A stretch of 64,000 nucleotides of DNA, from assembly GCA_910576555.1 (NCBI GenBank), contig CAJTIY010000001.1:372001-436000 (forward strand). Direction: 5' to 3'. This DNA is from an uncultured Alistipes sp. (GTDB lineage Bacteria; Bacteroidota; Bacteroidia; Bacteroidales; Rikenellaceae). Both the position numbers and the translations under genes were made by a program. Below, in pieces: positions 49,756 through 58,803 of this stretch; position 1 is the first letter of the stretch, and each line of letters opens with the position of its first letter. The notes under the pieces are model-generated. The model saw only the letters and a list, made by a program, of their open reading frames with translations. It was not told the origin of the DNA and searched no databases.

Positions 49756-50217
49756 TCAGCGGATCCGGTCGGCGGCGCGCACCATCACCTCGTCGCGGAA
49801 GATCGCGCGGGCGGCCAGCCAGACGAAGAGCAGCGCGACGAGCGGCAGCGCGACGGCAGGCTCGAAGCCCTGCGTATGGAACGACTCGGCAGCGAACACG
49901 CGCCGGCTCAAGTAGTAGTGCACGGCCTCCATGACGACGGCGCCCACCAGCAGCACCGCTTCGACGGCGCAGAGGCGCAACTGGAGCATCCGGTTGCGGA
50001 ACAGGAAGATCGTGACGAGCGGCACGAGACACGCCAGCACGAGCGAGATGCCCAGATAGAGGGTCGGCTGCACGGCCTCGCCGCCCGACCGGAGTGCGAA
50101 GGCGTGGAGAGCGAATTCGCCGGACGCCCCGGCGAACCACGCCAGCGGCGCGAAGAGCGTCACGGCCAGAAGCGCCGCGACGACGAGCAGGTGAATCGTT
50201 TGAATGCGTTGGATCAT
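49756..50217 (-). CDS. DUF4293 membrane protein
   Basis: The 153-residue protein has four predicted membrane helices (about 7-28, 50-73, 83-101, 122-140) and the family opening MIQRIQTIHLLVVA. DUF4293 is a Bacteroidetes family of unknown function. It starts 3 nt after the GT2 gene on this strand, so it belongs to the same transcript. Confidence 0.87.
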   Translation of the reverse strand: MIQRIQTIHLLVVAALLAVTLFAPLAWFAGASGEFALHAFALRSGGEAVQPTLYLGISLVLACLVPLVTIFLFRNRMLQLRLCAVEAVLLVGAVVMEAVHYYLSRRVFAAESFHTQGFEPAVALPLVALLFVWLAARAIFRDEVMVRAADRIR

Positions 50218-50220
50218 ATC

Positions 50221-51183
50221 TTACAACGTTTTATCGATCAGGTATTTGTTGCGATCGCCCGAGTTCCGGTCGATCAGTTCGCCCAAGAAGCCGGCCAAGA
50301 AAAGCTGCACGCCGAGGATCACGGCGAGGATCGCGAGGTAGAACAGCGGCTGGTCGGTGACGGCCCGCAGCGGCAGTCCGTGCATCTGTTTCCAGATCTT
50401 CGCACCGATGACCCACACCGTCGTGGCGCCGCCGAAGAGGAACATGAGCGTGCCCAGCCCTCCGAAGAAGTACATGGGCGAGCGGCCGAAACGCGAGAGG
50501 AACGACACGGTGATCAGGTCGAGGTAGCCCTTCAGCATGCGTTCCATGCCGAATTTCGAGGCACCGTACTTGCGCGCGCGGTGGTCGACGACCTTCTCGC
50601 CGATGCGCCGGAAACCGGCCCGCTCGGCCAGAATGGGGATATAGCGGTGCATTTCGCCGTAGACCTCGATCGACTTGACCACCTTGCGGCGATAGGCCTT
50701 CAGCCCGCAGTTGAAATCGTGGAGACGGATGCCCGAGACGGCCCGGGCCGTCCAGTTGAAGAACTTGCTGGGCCAGCGCTTGCCGACGGGATCGTGGCGC
50801 CACTTCTTCCAACCAGACACGAGGTCATAGCCCTCCTCGACGATCATGCGCCGCATTTCGGGGATCTCGTCGGGCGAATCCTGCAGGTCGGCGTCCATCG
50901 TGAAGACCACCTCGCCCCGGGCGGCTTCGAAACCGCAGTAGAGCGCCGCCGACTTGCCGTAGTTGCGGCCGAAGCGGATGGCCCGCACGGCGGGATAGGT
51001 CGCGGCGAGACGCTCGATCACAGCCCACGAATCGTCCGACGAACCGTCGTCGACGAAGATCGTCTCGTAGGTCAGTGCGTTCGCAGCGGCCACCCGGTCG
51101 ATCCACGCGATCAGCTCAGGCAGCGACTCGGCCTCATTGTAGAGGGGAACGACGACCGATATATCCAGCTTGGCGTCACTCAT
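50221..51183 (-). CDS. Glycosyltransferase family 2, membrane-anchored (DPM1/ArnC-like)
   Basis: This 320-residue GT-A enzyme has VVPLYNEAESLPELI, FVDDGSSDDSW and the metal-binding DADLQD. Two C-terminal membrane helices (about 230-255 and 270-300) are also present. Such proteins attach a sugar to polyprenyl phosphate at the inner membrane. It overlaps the DUF4199 gene by 8 nt at its start. Confidence 0.93.
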   Translation of the reverse strand: MSDAKLDISVVVPLYNEAESLPELIAWIDRVAAANALTYETIFVDDGSSDDSWAVIERLAATYPAVRAIRFGRNYGKSAALYCGFEAARGEVVFTMDADLQDSPDEIPEMRRMIVEEGYDLVSGWKKWRHDPVGKRWPSKFFNWTARAVSGIRLHDFNCGLKAYRRKVVKSIEVYGEMHRYIPILAERAGFRRIGEKVVDHRARKYGASKFGMERMLKGYLDLITVSFLSRFGRSPMYFFGGLGTLMFLFGGATTVWVIGAKIWKQMHGLPLRAVTDQPLFYLAILAVILGVQLFLAGFLGELIDRNSGDRNKYLIDKTL

Positions 51184-51757
51184 GAGTGGGCGTATCGAAC
51201 GGTTTGGGCCGACGTGCGAGCACGCCGGCGATGATCAGGCCGAAAACGAGTCCGAACAGAACGCCCGACCAAATGCCGCCCAGCCACGTGGAGACGATCG
51301 ACGGCGCGGCTGCGGAGCGCAGCTGGTCGAAGATCTGCGAAAGCATGTTCTCCGTCGTGGCGTCGATGCCTCCCAGCTTGGTCAGGACCGAGGTCACCGA
51401 AGCGAGATAGCGGTCGAGGAAGTTATCGTAGCCGAGCAACACATGGACGTAGAGCGCCTGCACGGCTCCGGCGATCGCACCCCCGAAGGCCGACACGGTC
51501 AGAAGGAACTTGTATGCCTCGCCGAACGTGAAGCCCTCCTCGGCCGAGTAGAGCTGCGACCGCCGGCGCGTAAAACGGTACAGCAGCCAGAAATGGAGCG
51601 CGACCACGACCAAGTACTCGACGACCAGCCACGCGAACCACCGTAAGTTGCCCGACAAGGCCATCTGACTCTCCACGAGCGCCGAAACGCCCAACACAGC
51701 ACCGATGATCGCACCGCTACGGGCGGCATCGTTCCAAAAATTCCTGTTATCTTTCAT
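51176..51757 (-). CDS. DUF4199 membrane protein
   Basis: This 193-residue protein has four membrane helices (about 14-33, 38-57, 73-93, 158-180). The opening RNFWNDAARSGAIIG matches DUF4199, another Bacteroidetes family without assigned function. It is commonly found next to a GT2 gene, as here. ATG 51757 is preferred because MKDNRNFW matches the family start; an in-frame ATG at 51781 is possible. Confidence 0.87.
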   Translation of the reverse strand: MKDNRNFWNDAARSGAIIGAVLGVSALVESQMALSGNLRWFAWLVVEYLVVVALHFWLLYRFTRRRSQLYSAEEGFTFGEAYKFLLTVSAFGGAIAGAVQALYVHVLLGYDNFLDRYLASVTSVLTKLGGIDATTENMLSQIFDQLRSAAAPSIVSTWLGGIWSGVLFGLVFGLIIAGVLARRPKPFDTPTHE

Positions 51758-51848
51758 GTTCTTCGCAATTGAATCATTCATCGGTTTCCGCGCTGTCGGC
51801 ATCCGCCGCGGGGCTCCGAAGAACCGCGGTCCGCCGTGCGGCACGCGG

Positions 51849-52451
51849 TCAGCGCAGCTCGCCCCCGCCTTCGCGCAGGACGACGGGCTCATCGCCCGTG
51901 AGGTCGACCACGGTCGTGAGGATCGTCGTCCCCGCGCCTCCGTCGACGACCGCGGCTACGTCGCGCCCGTAGCGTTCGTGAATCAGTTCCGGGTCGACGG
52001 CGTATTCGGGCTCCTCCGCATCGACCGGCAGCGAGGTCGTGACGAGCGGACAGCCCAGCGCCTCGACGATCGCCCGCGCCACCGCATGGCCCGGAATACG
52101 CACGCCGAGCGTACGCCGCTTCCCGAGCGCCTTGTCGGGCACCTGCGCCGAGGCGGGCAGCACGAAGGTGAAGGGTCCCGGCAGGTTGCGCTTCAGCATG
52201 CGGAAAGCGGCGTTGTCCACGCGGCAATACTCCGCGATGCGGGCGATGCCGTCGAACACCGCAGCGAACTCCGCCGCGGACTTGCCCTTCAGACGCCGCA
52301 GCCGCTCGACGGCCTTCGGCGCACGCAGCGAACAGCCGAACGCATAGACGCTGTCGGTGGGATAGACGATGATTCCGTCCCGCTCCAACAGCGCGACGAT
52401 GCGCTGCAACTCCCGTTCCGAGGGATTCCGTTCGTAGAGTCTGACCAGCAT
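51849..52451 (-). CDS. tsaC: L-threonylcarbamoyladenylate synthase (Sua5/YrdC/TsaC)
   Basis: The 200-residue enzyme makes the threonylcarbamoyl-AMP used for t6A37 in ANN-decoding tRNAs. The YrdC fold blocks are IIVYPTDSVYAFGCSL, LKGKSAAEF, PGPFTFVLPAS, LGVRIPGH and VTTSLPV. ATG 52451 (MLVRLYERN) is the family start; a TTG at 52460 would lie inside the promoter box. The promoter at 52458 leaves almost no leader. Confidence 0.93.
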   Translation of the reverse strand: MLVRLYERNPSERELQRIVALLERDGIIVYPTDSVYAFGCSLRAPKAVERLRRLKGKSAAEFAAVFDGIARIAEYCRVDNAAFRMLKRNLPGPFTFVLPASAQVPDKALGKRRTLGVRIPGHAVARAIVEALGCPLVTTSLPVDAEEPEYAVDPELIHERYGRDVAAVVDGGAGTTILTTVVDLTGDEPVVLREGGGELR

Positions 52452-52457
52452 GGAACG

Positions 52458-52465
52458 CAAATATA
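52458..52465 (-). promoter_or_regulatory. -7 promoter box for tsaC
   Basis: On the minus strand this reads TATATTTG and ends 6 nt before the tsaC ATG, so the transcript would begin at or next to the start codon. Confidence 0.7.
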
Positions 52466-52591
52466 CGAATTTTATTCCGAATTATCCTCGCAGCCGTGCG
52501 GATCGGCGAATAGCGCCGCACGCTGCCGCGCCATTCACCGACCGACGCACGCACCGCTGCGCTCGCGCCACGGAACCGCCGGGCGGTGCGG

Positions 52592-53608
52592 TCACTTGAT
52601 CTTGCGCCGGTTCAGCTCGGCCGCATAGGCCCGGGCGTTGGCGTTGTGCTCGGCGAGCGTACGTGCGAAATTGTGGTAGCCGTCGAAGGTCGGACGCGCG
52701 CAGAAGAAGATGTAGTCGTGCTGCTCGAAACGCAGCACGGCATCGATCGCCGCGACGCCCGGCATGCAGATCGGTGCCGGAGGCAATCCCTTGTTGACAT
52801 AGGTGTTGTAGGGCGACGGATATTTCAGGTGCCGGTAGAGGATGCGCCGCAACCCGAAATCCTGCATGGCGTACTTCACCGTCGGATCGGCCTGCAGCGG
52901 AATGCCCCGACGCAGGCGGTTGACATAGACGCCGGCGATGCGCGGCATCTCGTCGACCTTGCGGGTCTCCTCCCACACGATCGAGGCCAGCGTCATCGCT
53001 TCGAGGCGGCTCAACCCGCTGCGTGCGCGCAGCGCATCGCGCTCCGGCGTCCAGAACCGGTCGTACTCGCGCTTCATGCGGTCGACCAGCTCCTCGGGCG
53101 TGACCGTCCAGTAGAATTCGTAGGTGTCGGGCAAGAACATCGAAAAGAGCGTCGCCGAATCGGCGAATCCCGCCTTGCGGGCCACCGCCTCCGAGGTGAA
53201 GGCTTTGAGCAGCATCGCCGAGTCGGCATCGAGCTGCCGGGCAAGCTTCTGCGCCAGCTGCGACGGGGTGCGGACGTTGTTGATCGTCACCCGCACGGGC
53301 GTCTGCATCCCCAACTTGAGCATCCGCGCGATCTCGATAACATCCATCCCCTCGCGCAGCTCGTAATGGCCCGGTTTGAAGGTATTTTCCAGATCGATCC
53401 GCCGCGCATAACCGGCGAACGCCGCCCAATGGCGGATGCGGGGCCGCAGCGAGTCGACCACATCGCCGTAGCTGGCACGACGCGAGACGAAGAGTTCGCA
53501 CTCCTCCTTCACGGCACCTCCCTTGAACTGCACCCATGCCGCCCCGACGGCGACGGCGGCCGCTGCGAAGAGCGCAGCGAAACCGTATAGCAACGTTTTT
53601 TTACGCAT
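52592..53608 (-). CDS. mltG: Endolytic murein transglycosylase
   Basis: The 338-residue MltG has one N-terminal membrane helix (about 6-26), a LysM-like subdomain and the YceG domain. The catalytic Glu is in SIVWEETRKVDEMPRIAGVYVNRLRRGIPLQADPTV, and PYNTYVNKGLPPAPICMPG is the second family block. It cuts nascent glycan strands to set their length. It stands alone on the minus strand, with its own promoter facing the SRP RNA promoter. Confidence 0.96.
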   Translation of the reverse strand: MRKKTLLYGFAALFAAAAVAVGAAWVQFKGGAVKEECELFVSRRASYGDVVDSLRPRIRHWAAFAGYARRIDLENTFKPGHYELREGMDVIEIARMLKLGMQTPVRVTINNVRTPSQLAQKLARQLDADSAMLLKAFTSEAVARKAGFADSATLFSMFLPDTYEFYWTVTPEELVDRMKREYDRFWTPERDALRARSGLSRLEAMTLASIVWEETRKVDEMPRIAGVYVNRLRRGIPLQADPTVKYAMQDFGLRRILYRHLKYPSPYNTYVNKGLPPAPICMPGVAAIDAVLRFEQHDYIFFCARPTFDGYHNFARTLAEHNANARAYAAELNRRKIK

Positions 53609-53622
53609 TCGACGAATATTTT

Positions 53623-53652
53623 TTGCAAATATACGAAAAATTCCTACTTTTG
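53623..53652 (+). promoter_or_regulatory. Promoter of the SRP RNA gene
   Basis: TTG at 53623-53625, a 19-nt spacer and TACTTTTG at 53645-53652, with the RNA starting about 5 nt later. Its -33 box directly abuts the minus-strand mltG -7 box. Confidence 0.85.
53626..53633 (-). promoter_or_regulatory. -7 promoter box for mltG
   Basis: On the minus strand this reads TATATTTG, 17 nt upstream of the mltG ATG. It abuts the TTG of the divergent SRP RNA promoter. Confidence 0.75.
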
Positions 53653-53656
53653 TGCC

Positions 53657-53757
53657 GGGTGAGTCTTATACGACCAGCTCCTGCAGAATCCCCCAGGCGA
53701 GGAATCGAGCAAGGGTATGCGGTCGTAGCGGTGCGATATAAGGAGCTCACCCTTTTT
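53657..53757 (+). ncRNA. ffs: Signal recognition particle RNA, small bacterial type
   Basis: The ends GGGTGAG (53657-53663) and CTCACCC (53746-53752) pair and are followed by TTTTTG. The conserved domain IV reads ACCAGCTCCTGCAG..., with GGAATCGAGCAAGGGTA closing it, the Bacteroidetes form of the Ffh-binding GGAA/AGCA loop. Length about 96 nt without the U tail matches 4.5S-type RNA. It binds Ffh and FtsY in co-translational targeting. The promoter at 53623 predicts a start at the first G. Confidence 0.93.
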
Positions 53758-53881
53758 GTTTTACGTCGCTTCGGCCGTCGGTCGGAGCGACGTTTTTTTT
53801 CGGTCCGCGCAGCCCGGCGCGCCGCAGCCGCGGCATTCTTCGCTCCGCATCGGGCGCCCCCCAGCGCCCTGCAAGACGCAC

Positions 53882-53907
53882 GAAGGCCGGAATCGCTTCC
53901 GGCCTTC
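53882..53907. terminator. Terminator after the barrel gene
   Basis: An 11-bp stem (53882-53892 with 53897-53907) and a TCGC loop lie 36 nt past the minus-strand stop at 53944. The preceding 53758-53881 holds no gene. Confidence 0.78.
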
Positions 53908-53943
53908 ATCCATCCGAGCTCGCGGCTCCGGATTATGTTCCCG

Positions 53944-55707
53944 CTAAAAGTTGAGTTTCACGCCCGCGGTGAAGTGGGCGCCGTATTCGCGATAGCCGGC
54001 GAATTCATACAGGGGGCGATTCGCCAGATTACGCCCCTCGGCGAAGAGCGCGACGCGCCGCGACACCGTCCAGTCGACACGTGCCCGCAGGTCGGCGCCG
54101 AAAGGCACCTCGACCGTACCGGCCTTCGTCGGCACTCCGTCGGACGCATCGACGCGGTAAAGCGTCCACGAACGGCTGCTCTGCAGCCCGACGCCGACGC
54201 CGAAGGCCACCTTGCGCCCCTCGTAGCGGATCGCGAAGTCGCCCCGGAACGCCGGCGCCCCGTTGCCGTAGCGGACCTCGTCGTTGTAGAAATAACCGTG
54301 CACGCCCAGCGACATGCGCAGTGCCGCGACGGGGCGGAACTCCATCTCGCCGTTGATCGAGGTCTCCGTCTGCCGGCCCGCCACGGGCCAAAAGGCGCCC
54401 CAGTCGATCTCCGCCACGGGAGCGCCCTCCTCGGTGACGGTCGTCCGACGGAGCAGCCAGTAGATATGGCTGTCGTGCACCGTGAAGGCGCCGTAGACCG
54501 TATAGTCGGCCTTGCCGCGCCAGAGGCTGCCGCGCAGGCCGAAACGTCCGGCGTAGTCGACCGAACTGCGGCGTCCGGCTCCGTTCAGCGCGGCCCAGTC
54601 GACCTCGGTCGGAGCGGCCATGTAGGGATTCTGCCGCACGAGCGAGCGAAAGCTGTTTTCACGCACCCCGCCGTCGATCTCGACGAAGGGCCGCAGCCCC
54701 GGGGTGCCGAGGTCGAACTCGAAGCGGGCGAAGGGCACGACGTAGCTGCGACCCTTCGTGCCGTCGGTCTTGTCGTACCAGTAGTCGGCCCCCAGCTCCA
54801 TGCGCACCGTTCCCCCGTCGAGGCCGTAGCGCACGCCGGCGCGGATCAGCTGCTCGGTGTAGTCGGCGATGCTTTTCTGTCCGGCGAGGCGCTCGTATCC
54901 CGCACCGAACGAGAGCCGATGGCGGCCGAAGCCGCGCGCGAGCCGGGCGGCGGCACCGAGCGTCGTCTGCCGCGCGGGATTGCCGTAACCGTAGGCCTCG
55001 GAGTGGTCGAAGAAGAGACCGCCGTGCGCCGAGACCTCGAAATTGGTGCGGGAGAGCTCCTTGAAGTCGTCGCCGAAGCGCAGCGCGACCTGCGCGTCGC
55101 CGTAGTCGATCCGTCCGCCCGGACGGACGACATCCCGCCACGCGGCGGCATCCGTCGCCTCGAACCAAGCCCCCGAGCGGTGGTACATCCGGTTCTCGTA
55201 GGAGAGCTCCCCTTCGAGCGTCCGGCGGCCGAAGTACTTGCCGGCGGCGGCTCCGACGCGGTTCGTCATCCGCACGGAGTTGTTCTCGACACCGTAGTCG
55301 TTCGCGATGTCGGCGAAGCGCCCTTCGTGGTTGACATAGCCCACGACATACCCCGTACCGGGATTCTGCGACGAGGCGTAGAGTTCGAACACCGAGTTGA
55401 GCGGATAGCCCGCGCCGATCTTCAGGTAGAGGGGCGACGGACGGTTGAACTCCCAGTAGGTGACCTTCGCCGGACGGATCGGCCGCGTCTCGAGCGACGT
55501 GCGCAGCGACAGCGGCTCGATCGCATAGTCGATCTCGGGCCGCATGCGGGTCGTATCGGTCATGTCGGGCACCAAAGGCAGCTTCGACGCCTGCTCGAGG
55601 CTCGGGACATAAGCTTTGGTCACCTCCACCCGCTTCTCGACCTGCGCCGAGGCGTACCACGGCGCCACGGCCGCAAGCAACGCTGTAAGAAGGATCTTTT
55701 TCATCAT
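53944..55707 (-). CDS. Plugless TonB-dependent-receptor-like outer membrane barrel
   Basis: This 587-residue protein has a signal peptide (MMKKILLTALLAAVAPWYASAQ). A short N-terminal segment (VEKRVEVTKAYVPSLEQASKLPLVPDMTD) is followed directly by barrel strands ending in AHFTAGVKLNF. There is no plug or TonB box, so a simple transporter role is unlikely. Its start overlaps the stop of the 993-residue TPR gene (ATGA), and the two families travel together in Bacteroidales, so they are likely to form one envelope complex. Role unknown. Confidence 0.83.
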   Translation of the reverse strand: MMKKILLTALLAAVAPWYASAQVEKRVEVTKAYVPSLEQASKLPLVPDMTDTTRMRPEIDYAIEPLSLRTSLETRPIRPAKVTYWEFNRPSPLYLKIGAGYPLNSVFELYASSQNPGTGYVVGYVNHEGRFADIANDYGVENNSVRMTNRVGAAAGKYFGRRTLEGELSYENRMYHRSGAWFEATDAAAWRDVVRPGGRIDYGDAQVALRFGDDFKELSRTNFEVSAHGGLFFDHSEAYGYGNPARQTTLGAAARLARGFGRHRLSFGAGYERLAGQKSIADYTEQLIRAGVRYGLDGGTVRMELGADYWYDKTDGTKGRSYVVPFARFEFDLGTPGLRPFVEIDGGVRENSFRSLVRQNPYMAAPTEVDWAALNGAGRRSSVDYAGRFGLRGSLWRGKADYTVYGAFTVHDSHIYWLLRRTTVTEEGAPVAEIDWGAFWPVAGRQTETSINGEMEFRPVAALRMSLGVHGYFYNDEVRYGNGAPAFRGDFAIRYEGRKVAFGVGVGLQSSRSWTLYRVDASDGVPTKAGTVEVPFGADLRARVDWTVSRRVALFAEGRNLANRPLYEFAGYREYGAHFTAGVKLNF

Positions 55708-58685
55708 CGGTTGAGTTTACGGATTCGCTCTCGGGCCTCCGCTACGATGCCGTCGTCGGCGGGCGAATAGCCGTCGGCGACGCTCTGGTAGGTGGCCCGC
55801 GCTTGGAAGTCGTCGCCCTTGCCGGCATAGAGGTCGCCCAGCAGCAGGTAGGCCTTCGCCAGCCAGTAGGCGCGCGGCTCGCGCTCGGAGTAGGCGAAGA
55901 CGGCCTTTTCGGTCTTCGCGGCATCGCCGGCCGCGTAGAGCTCCTCGAGCAGGTAGTAGCCCGCGGCCGAACCCTCGGCCGTGCGGACCTCCGCGGCGAG
56001 CGCTTCGTAGAGCTTCGCGGCCTGCGCCCGCTCTCCGGCCTTGCGCAGCTGCTCGGCACGCGCGAAGCGGGCCTCGCGCAGGGCCGTAGCGCCCGCATCG
56101 TCCCGGGCCATGACCTCCTCGGCCATCGCCTCGATCCGCGCCGCATCGCCGCCGGCGACCGTCGCGCGCACATACCCCGTCATGGCGGCCTCGCGGCCGG
56201 CCGCAGTCGGCGCGACGTCGCCGAGGCGCCGGTAGGCGGCAGCCGCCTCGTCGTAGCGACGATCGGCGAAGGTCATCTCCGAGAGCGTCTCGAGCACCCG
56301 CACGGTATAGGGGTTGGTCCCCTCGGCGGCCAGCTCGGAGAGCGTGCCGATCGCCTCCTCGCGCGCTCCGGAGCGGAGGTAGCAGTCGCTCAAATAGTAG
56401 AGCGCATCGGTGCGGTAGTAGCCGTTGGGATAGCCCGCCACGTAGTTGCGCAACGACTCGGTCGCAGCCTCGTTGCGGCCGTCGAGATAGAGCCTCCGCG
56501 CCGCGGCGAACGACAGCGAGTCGCGCGCGACGGCTGTGAGGTCGCTCTCGAGCCCCACCTTCGCGGCATAGTCGAAATAGCCGTCGACATCGCCCTGCGA
56601 CACATAGAGGTCGCGGATGCCCTGCATCGCCTCGCGCGCCTCCTGCGAACGGGGCGATGCGGCGACGGCCCGCTCGTAGCAGGCCAGCGATTTGGCGCGC
56701 TCGCCCAGATTGAGGTAGGCCAGCCCGAGGTCGGAGTAGGCCTGCACCGCACGCGACGAGGCGGGGAAGCGCTTCACGAAGGCTTCGAGCGCCGCGGCGC
56801 CGTCGCCATAGCGCTCCTGCGCCAGCAGGCTGCGGCCCAGCTCGTAGGAGGCATCGGCCACGTAGTCGCCCTCGCCCGCCGCGACGATGCCGCGCAGCGC
56901 GCGCAGCTTCTCCTCCGTACGTCCCAGAATGCCGAGCGAGACGGCCCGCTTGTAGCGCGCGTAGTGGGCTTCGGCACCACCGAGCGCGATCGCACGGTCG
57001 TACTCCCCTACCGCCTCGTCGAACCGCCGGTCGGCATAGCGCACGTCGCCCAGACGGTTGCAGGCATCGGCCCGGTAGCGGTCGCGGACGGGACGCAGCG
57101 CGAGGAAGCGCTCGAAGGCCTTTCCGGCCTCGGCCATCCGCTCGCGCGCGAAGGCGCAATAACCGAGGTTGTACCACGCCATCGGGTACTCGGCGCTGTT
57201 GCGGGGCGCGCGCTGCAGATAGGCGTTGTACTTGGCAGCGGCCACGGCGTAGTCGCCTTCGGCGAAGGCGATCTCGCCCGACCAGAAGTCGTTGAGCGCC
57301 GCGTATTTGGGACTCACGCGCACGGCCGCCGACTCGGCGAGGCTCCGCTTCGCCGCCGCGAGGTCGCCCGCAGCGAAGGCCTCCAGACCGCGGAAGTAGG
57401 CGATCTTCTGCAGTGCGGCCCGGATCTCGGCGTCGGCCGAAGGCAGCGACTTGATGGCCCGGTAGGCGGCATCGTAGTCGCGCGAATTGTAGTAGGCCGC
57501 GATGAGCAGCGTACGCGCCTCGGCCGCACGCGGCGAGGCGGGATAACGGGCGATATAGCGCGTGAGCAGGTTGATGGCGCCGTTGAAGGCGCCGCCGCCC
57601 AGCTCGTACTGTAGCTTCGCGTAGTTGAACAGCGCATCTTCGGCCACCGCCGCGTCGAACCGCTCGTCGGCGGCCATCGCGAACGACTGCATCGCAGCCT
57701 CCTTGTCGCCCGCACGCAGGTAGCAGTCGGCCAAGTGGTAGGAAGCGTTCTGCGTCACGGCATCCTCGGCGCCGCACGCCCGGCGCAGCCACTCGACCGC
57801 CTCCGGATAGCGGGCCGTGCGGTAGAGGGCGAAGCCCATCAGGTAGGAGGCGTCGCGGTCGAACTCGCCGCCCGCCTCGCCGTAGGCCGCGAGGTGCTCG
57901 ACGGTCTTGCCGTACTCCTCGAGGCGGAACCACGACTCGGCGACGACGCGCTCGATCTCCGCCCGACGCGCCGGCACGGAGCGCCTCGCCAGAGCCTCGC
58001 CCTCGGCGACGACATAACGGTAGTTGCCCTCGTGGAACTCGATCTGCAGCAGGTAGTAAGGCACCAGATCGCGGTAGGCGGAGCTGCTACGGAGCCGCTC
58101 GAAGCCCTGCTTCGCACGGCCGTACTTCCCTTCGGCGTAATCGATATAGGATTTGTAATAGAGCGCATGGTCGGCATAGGGACTCTTCGCCGGGATGCGG
58201 TCGAAGAAGTCGTAGGCCTCGGCGTAGTCGCCCTCCGAGAAGGCCGCATAGCCAGCACGGATGTCGTACTGCTCGCGGCGCGAAGGGCTCAACCGGCTGC
58301 GGTCGACGCCCCGCAGCGTCTCGCGCGCCCGGGCCATCTCCCCTTCGGCGCAGTAGAGCGAACCGAGTGCGAAGCGCACGTCGTCGGTATGGACCGAACC
58401 CGGGTAGGCCGCCTCGAAGGCGCGCAGCGCGGCTCCGGCATCCTCGGCGCCCAGCTCCACGGCACAGACGGCGAGGTAGTAGTCGGCCTCCAGCCGCTCG
58501 CGACGGTCATCGGGCGCAAGCGCCGCTCGGGCCGCGAGGAATTCGTGCCGGGCATCGCTCCAGCGGCCGAAAGCGAAGAGTTCCCGGCCCCGCTCGAGCG
58601 CGGTCCGGACTTCGGGCGTCGCGGCCCGGGCCTCTCCGGCGAGGAGGCACAGCGACGCGGCGATCGGTATGAGGTAGTTGCGCAT
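55704..58685 (-). CDS. Large exported tetratricopeptide-repeat protein (993 aa)
   Basis: A signal peptide (MRNYLIPIAASLCLLAGEARA) precedes some 20 TPR-like helical pairs over nearly the full length, many ending in Gly-Asp-Tyr (FSEGDYAEAYDFF, FAEGDYAVAAAKYN). Units resemble YbgF/BamD-type repeats. It is periplasmic by inference. Start ATG 58685 is chosen because it begins the signal sequence; an in-frame ATG at 58703 would add six residues. It is translated together with the barrel gene downstream. Confidence 0.85.
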   Translation of the reverse strand: MRNYLIPIAASLCLLAGEARAATPEVRTALERGRELFAFGRWSDARHEFLAARAALAPDDRRERLEADYYLAVCAVELGAEDAGAALRAFEAAYPGSVHTDDVRFALGSLYCAEGEMARARETLRGVDRSRLSPSRREQYDIRAGYAAFSEGDYAEAYDFFDRIPAKSPYADHALYYKSYIDYAEGKYGRAKQGFERLRSSSAYRDLVPYYLLQIEFHEGNYRYVVAEGEALARRSVPARRAEIERVVAESWFRLEEYGKTVEHLAAYGEAGGEFDRDASYLMGFALYRTARYPEAVEWLRRACGAEDAVTQNASYHLADCYLRAGDKEAAMQSFAMAADERFDAAVAEDALFNYAKLQYELGGGAFNGAINLLTRYIARYPASPRAAEARTLLIAAYYNSRDYDAAYRAIKSLPSADAEIRAALQKIAYFRGLEAFAAGDLAAAKRSLAESAAVRVSPKYAALNDFWSGEIAFAEGDYAVAAAKYNAYLQRAPRNSAEYPMAWYNLGYCAFARERMAEAGKAFERFLALRPVRDRYRADACNRLGDVRYADRRFDEAVGEYDRAIALGGAEAHYARYKRAVSLGILGRTEEKLRALRGIVAAGEGDYVADASYELGRSLLAQERYGDGAAALEAFVKRFPASSRAVQAYSDLGLAYLNLGERAKSLACYERAVAASPRSQEAREAMQGIRDLYVSQGDVDGYFDYAAKVGLESDLTAVARDSLSFAAARRLYLDGRNEAATESLRNYVAGYPNGYYRTDALYYLSDCYLRSGAREEAIGTLSELAAEGTNPYTVRVLETLSEMTFADRRYDEAAAAYRRLGDVAPTAAGREAAMTGYVRATVAGGDAARIEAMAEEVMARDDAGATALREARFARAEQLRKAGERAQAAKLYEALAAEVRTAEGSAAGYYLLEELYAAGDAAKTEKAVFAYSEREPRAYWLAKAYLLLGDLYAGKGDDFQARATYQSVADGYSPADDGIVAEARERIRKLNR

Positions 58686-58714
58686 ATGAATGAAGTTCTG
58701 CATCGATGGAGGGA

Positions 58715-58722
58715 CAAAGATA
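58715..58722 (-). promoter_or_regulatory. -7 promoter box for the TPR/barrel pair
   Basis: On the minus strand this reads TATCTTTG, 29 nt upstream of the ATG at 58685. Confidence 0.72.
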
Positions 58723-58803
58723 GGAATTTTTTCAGACCCCGCACACGCTATCGGGAACGATTGTTGCCTGACGGATATTGCATCACCAAACCCTTTTCAT
58801 GTA

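Noticed and set aside
53601..53909. Minus-strand 102-codon frame across the SRP RNA gene
   Set aside because: It covers ffs and its promoter in antisense and has no domain.
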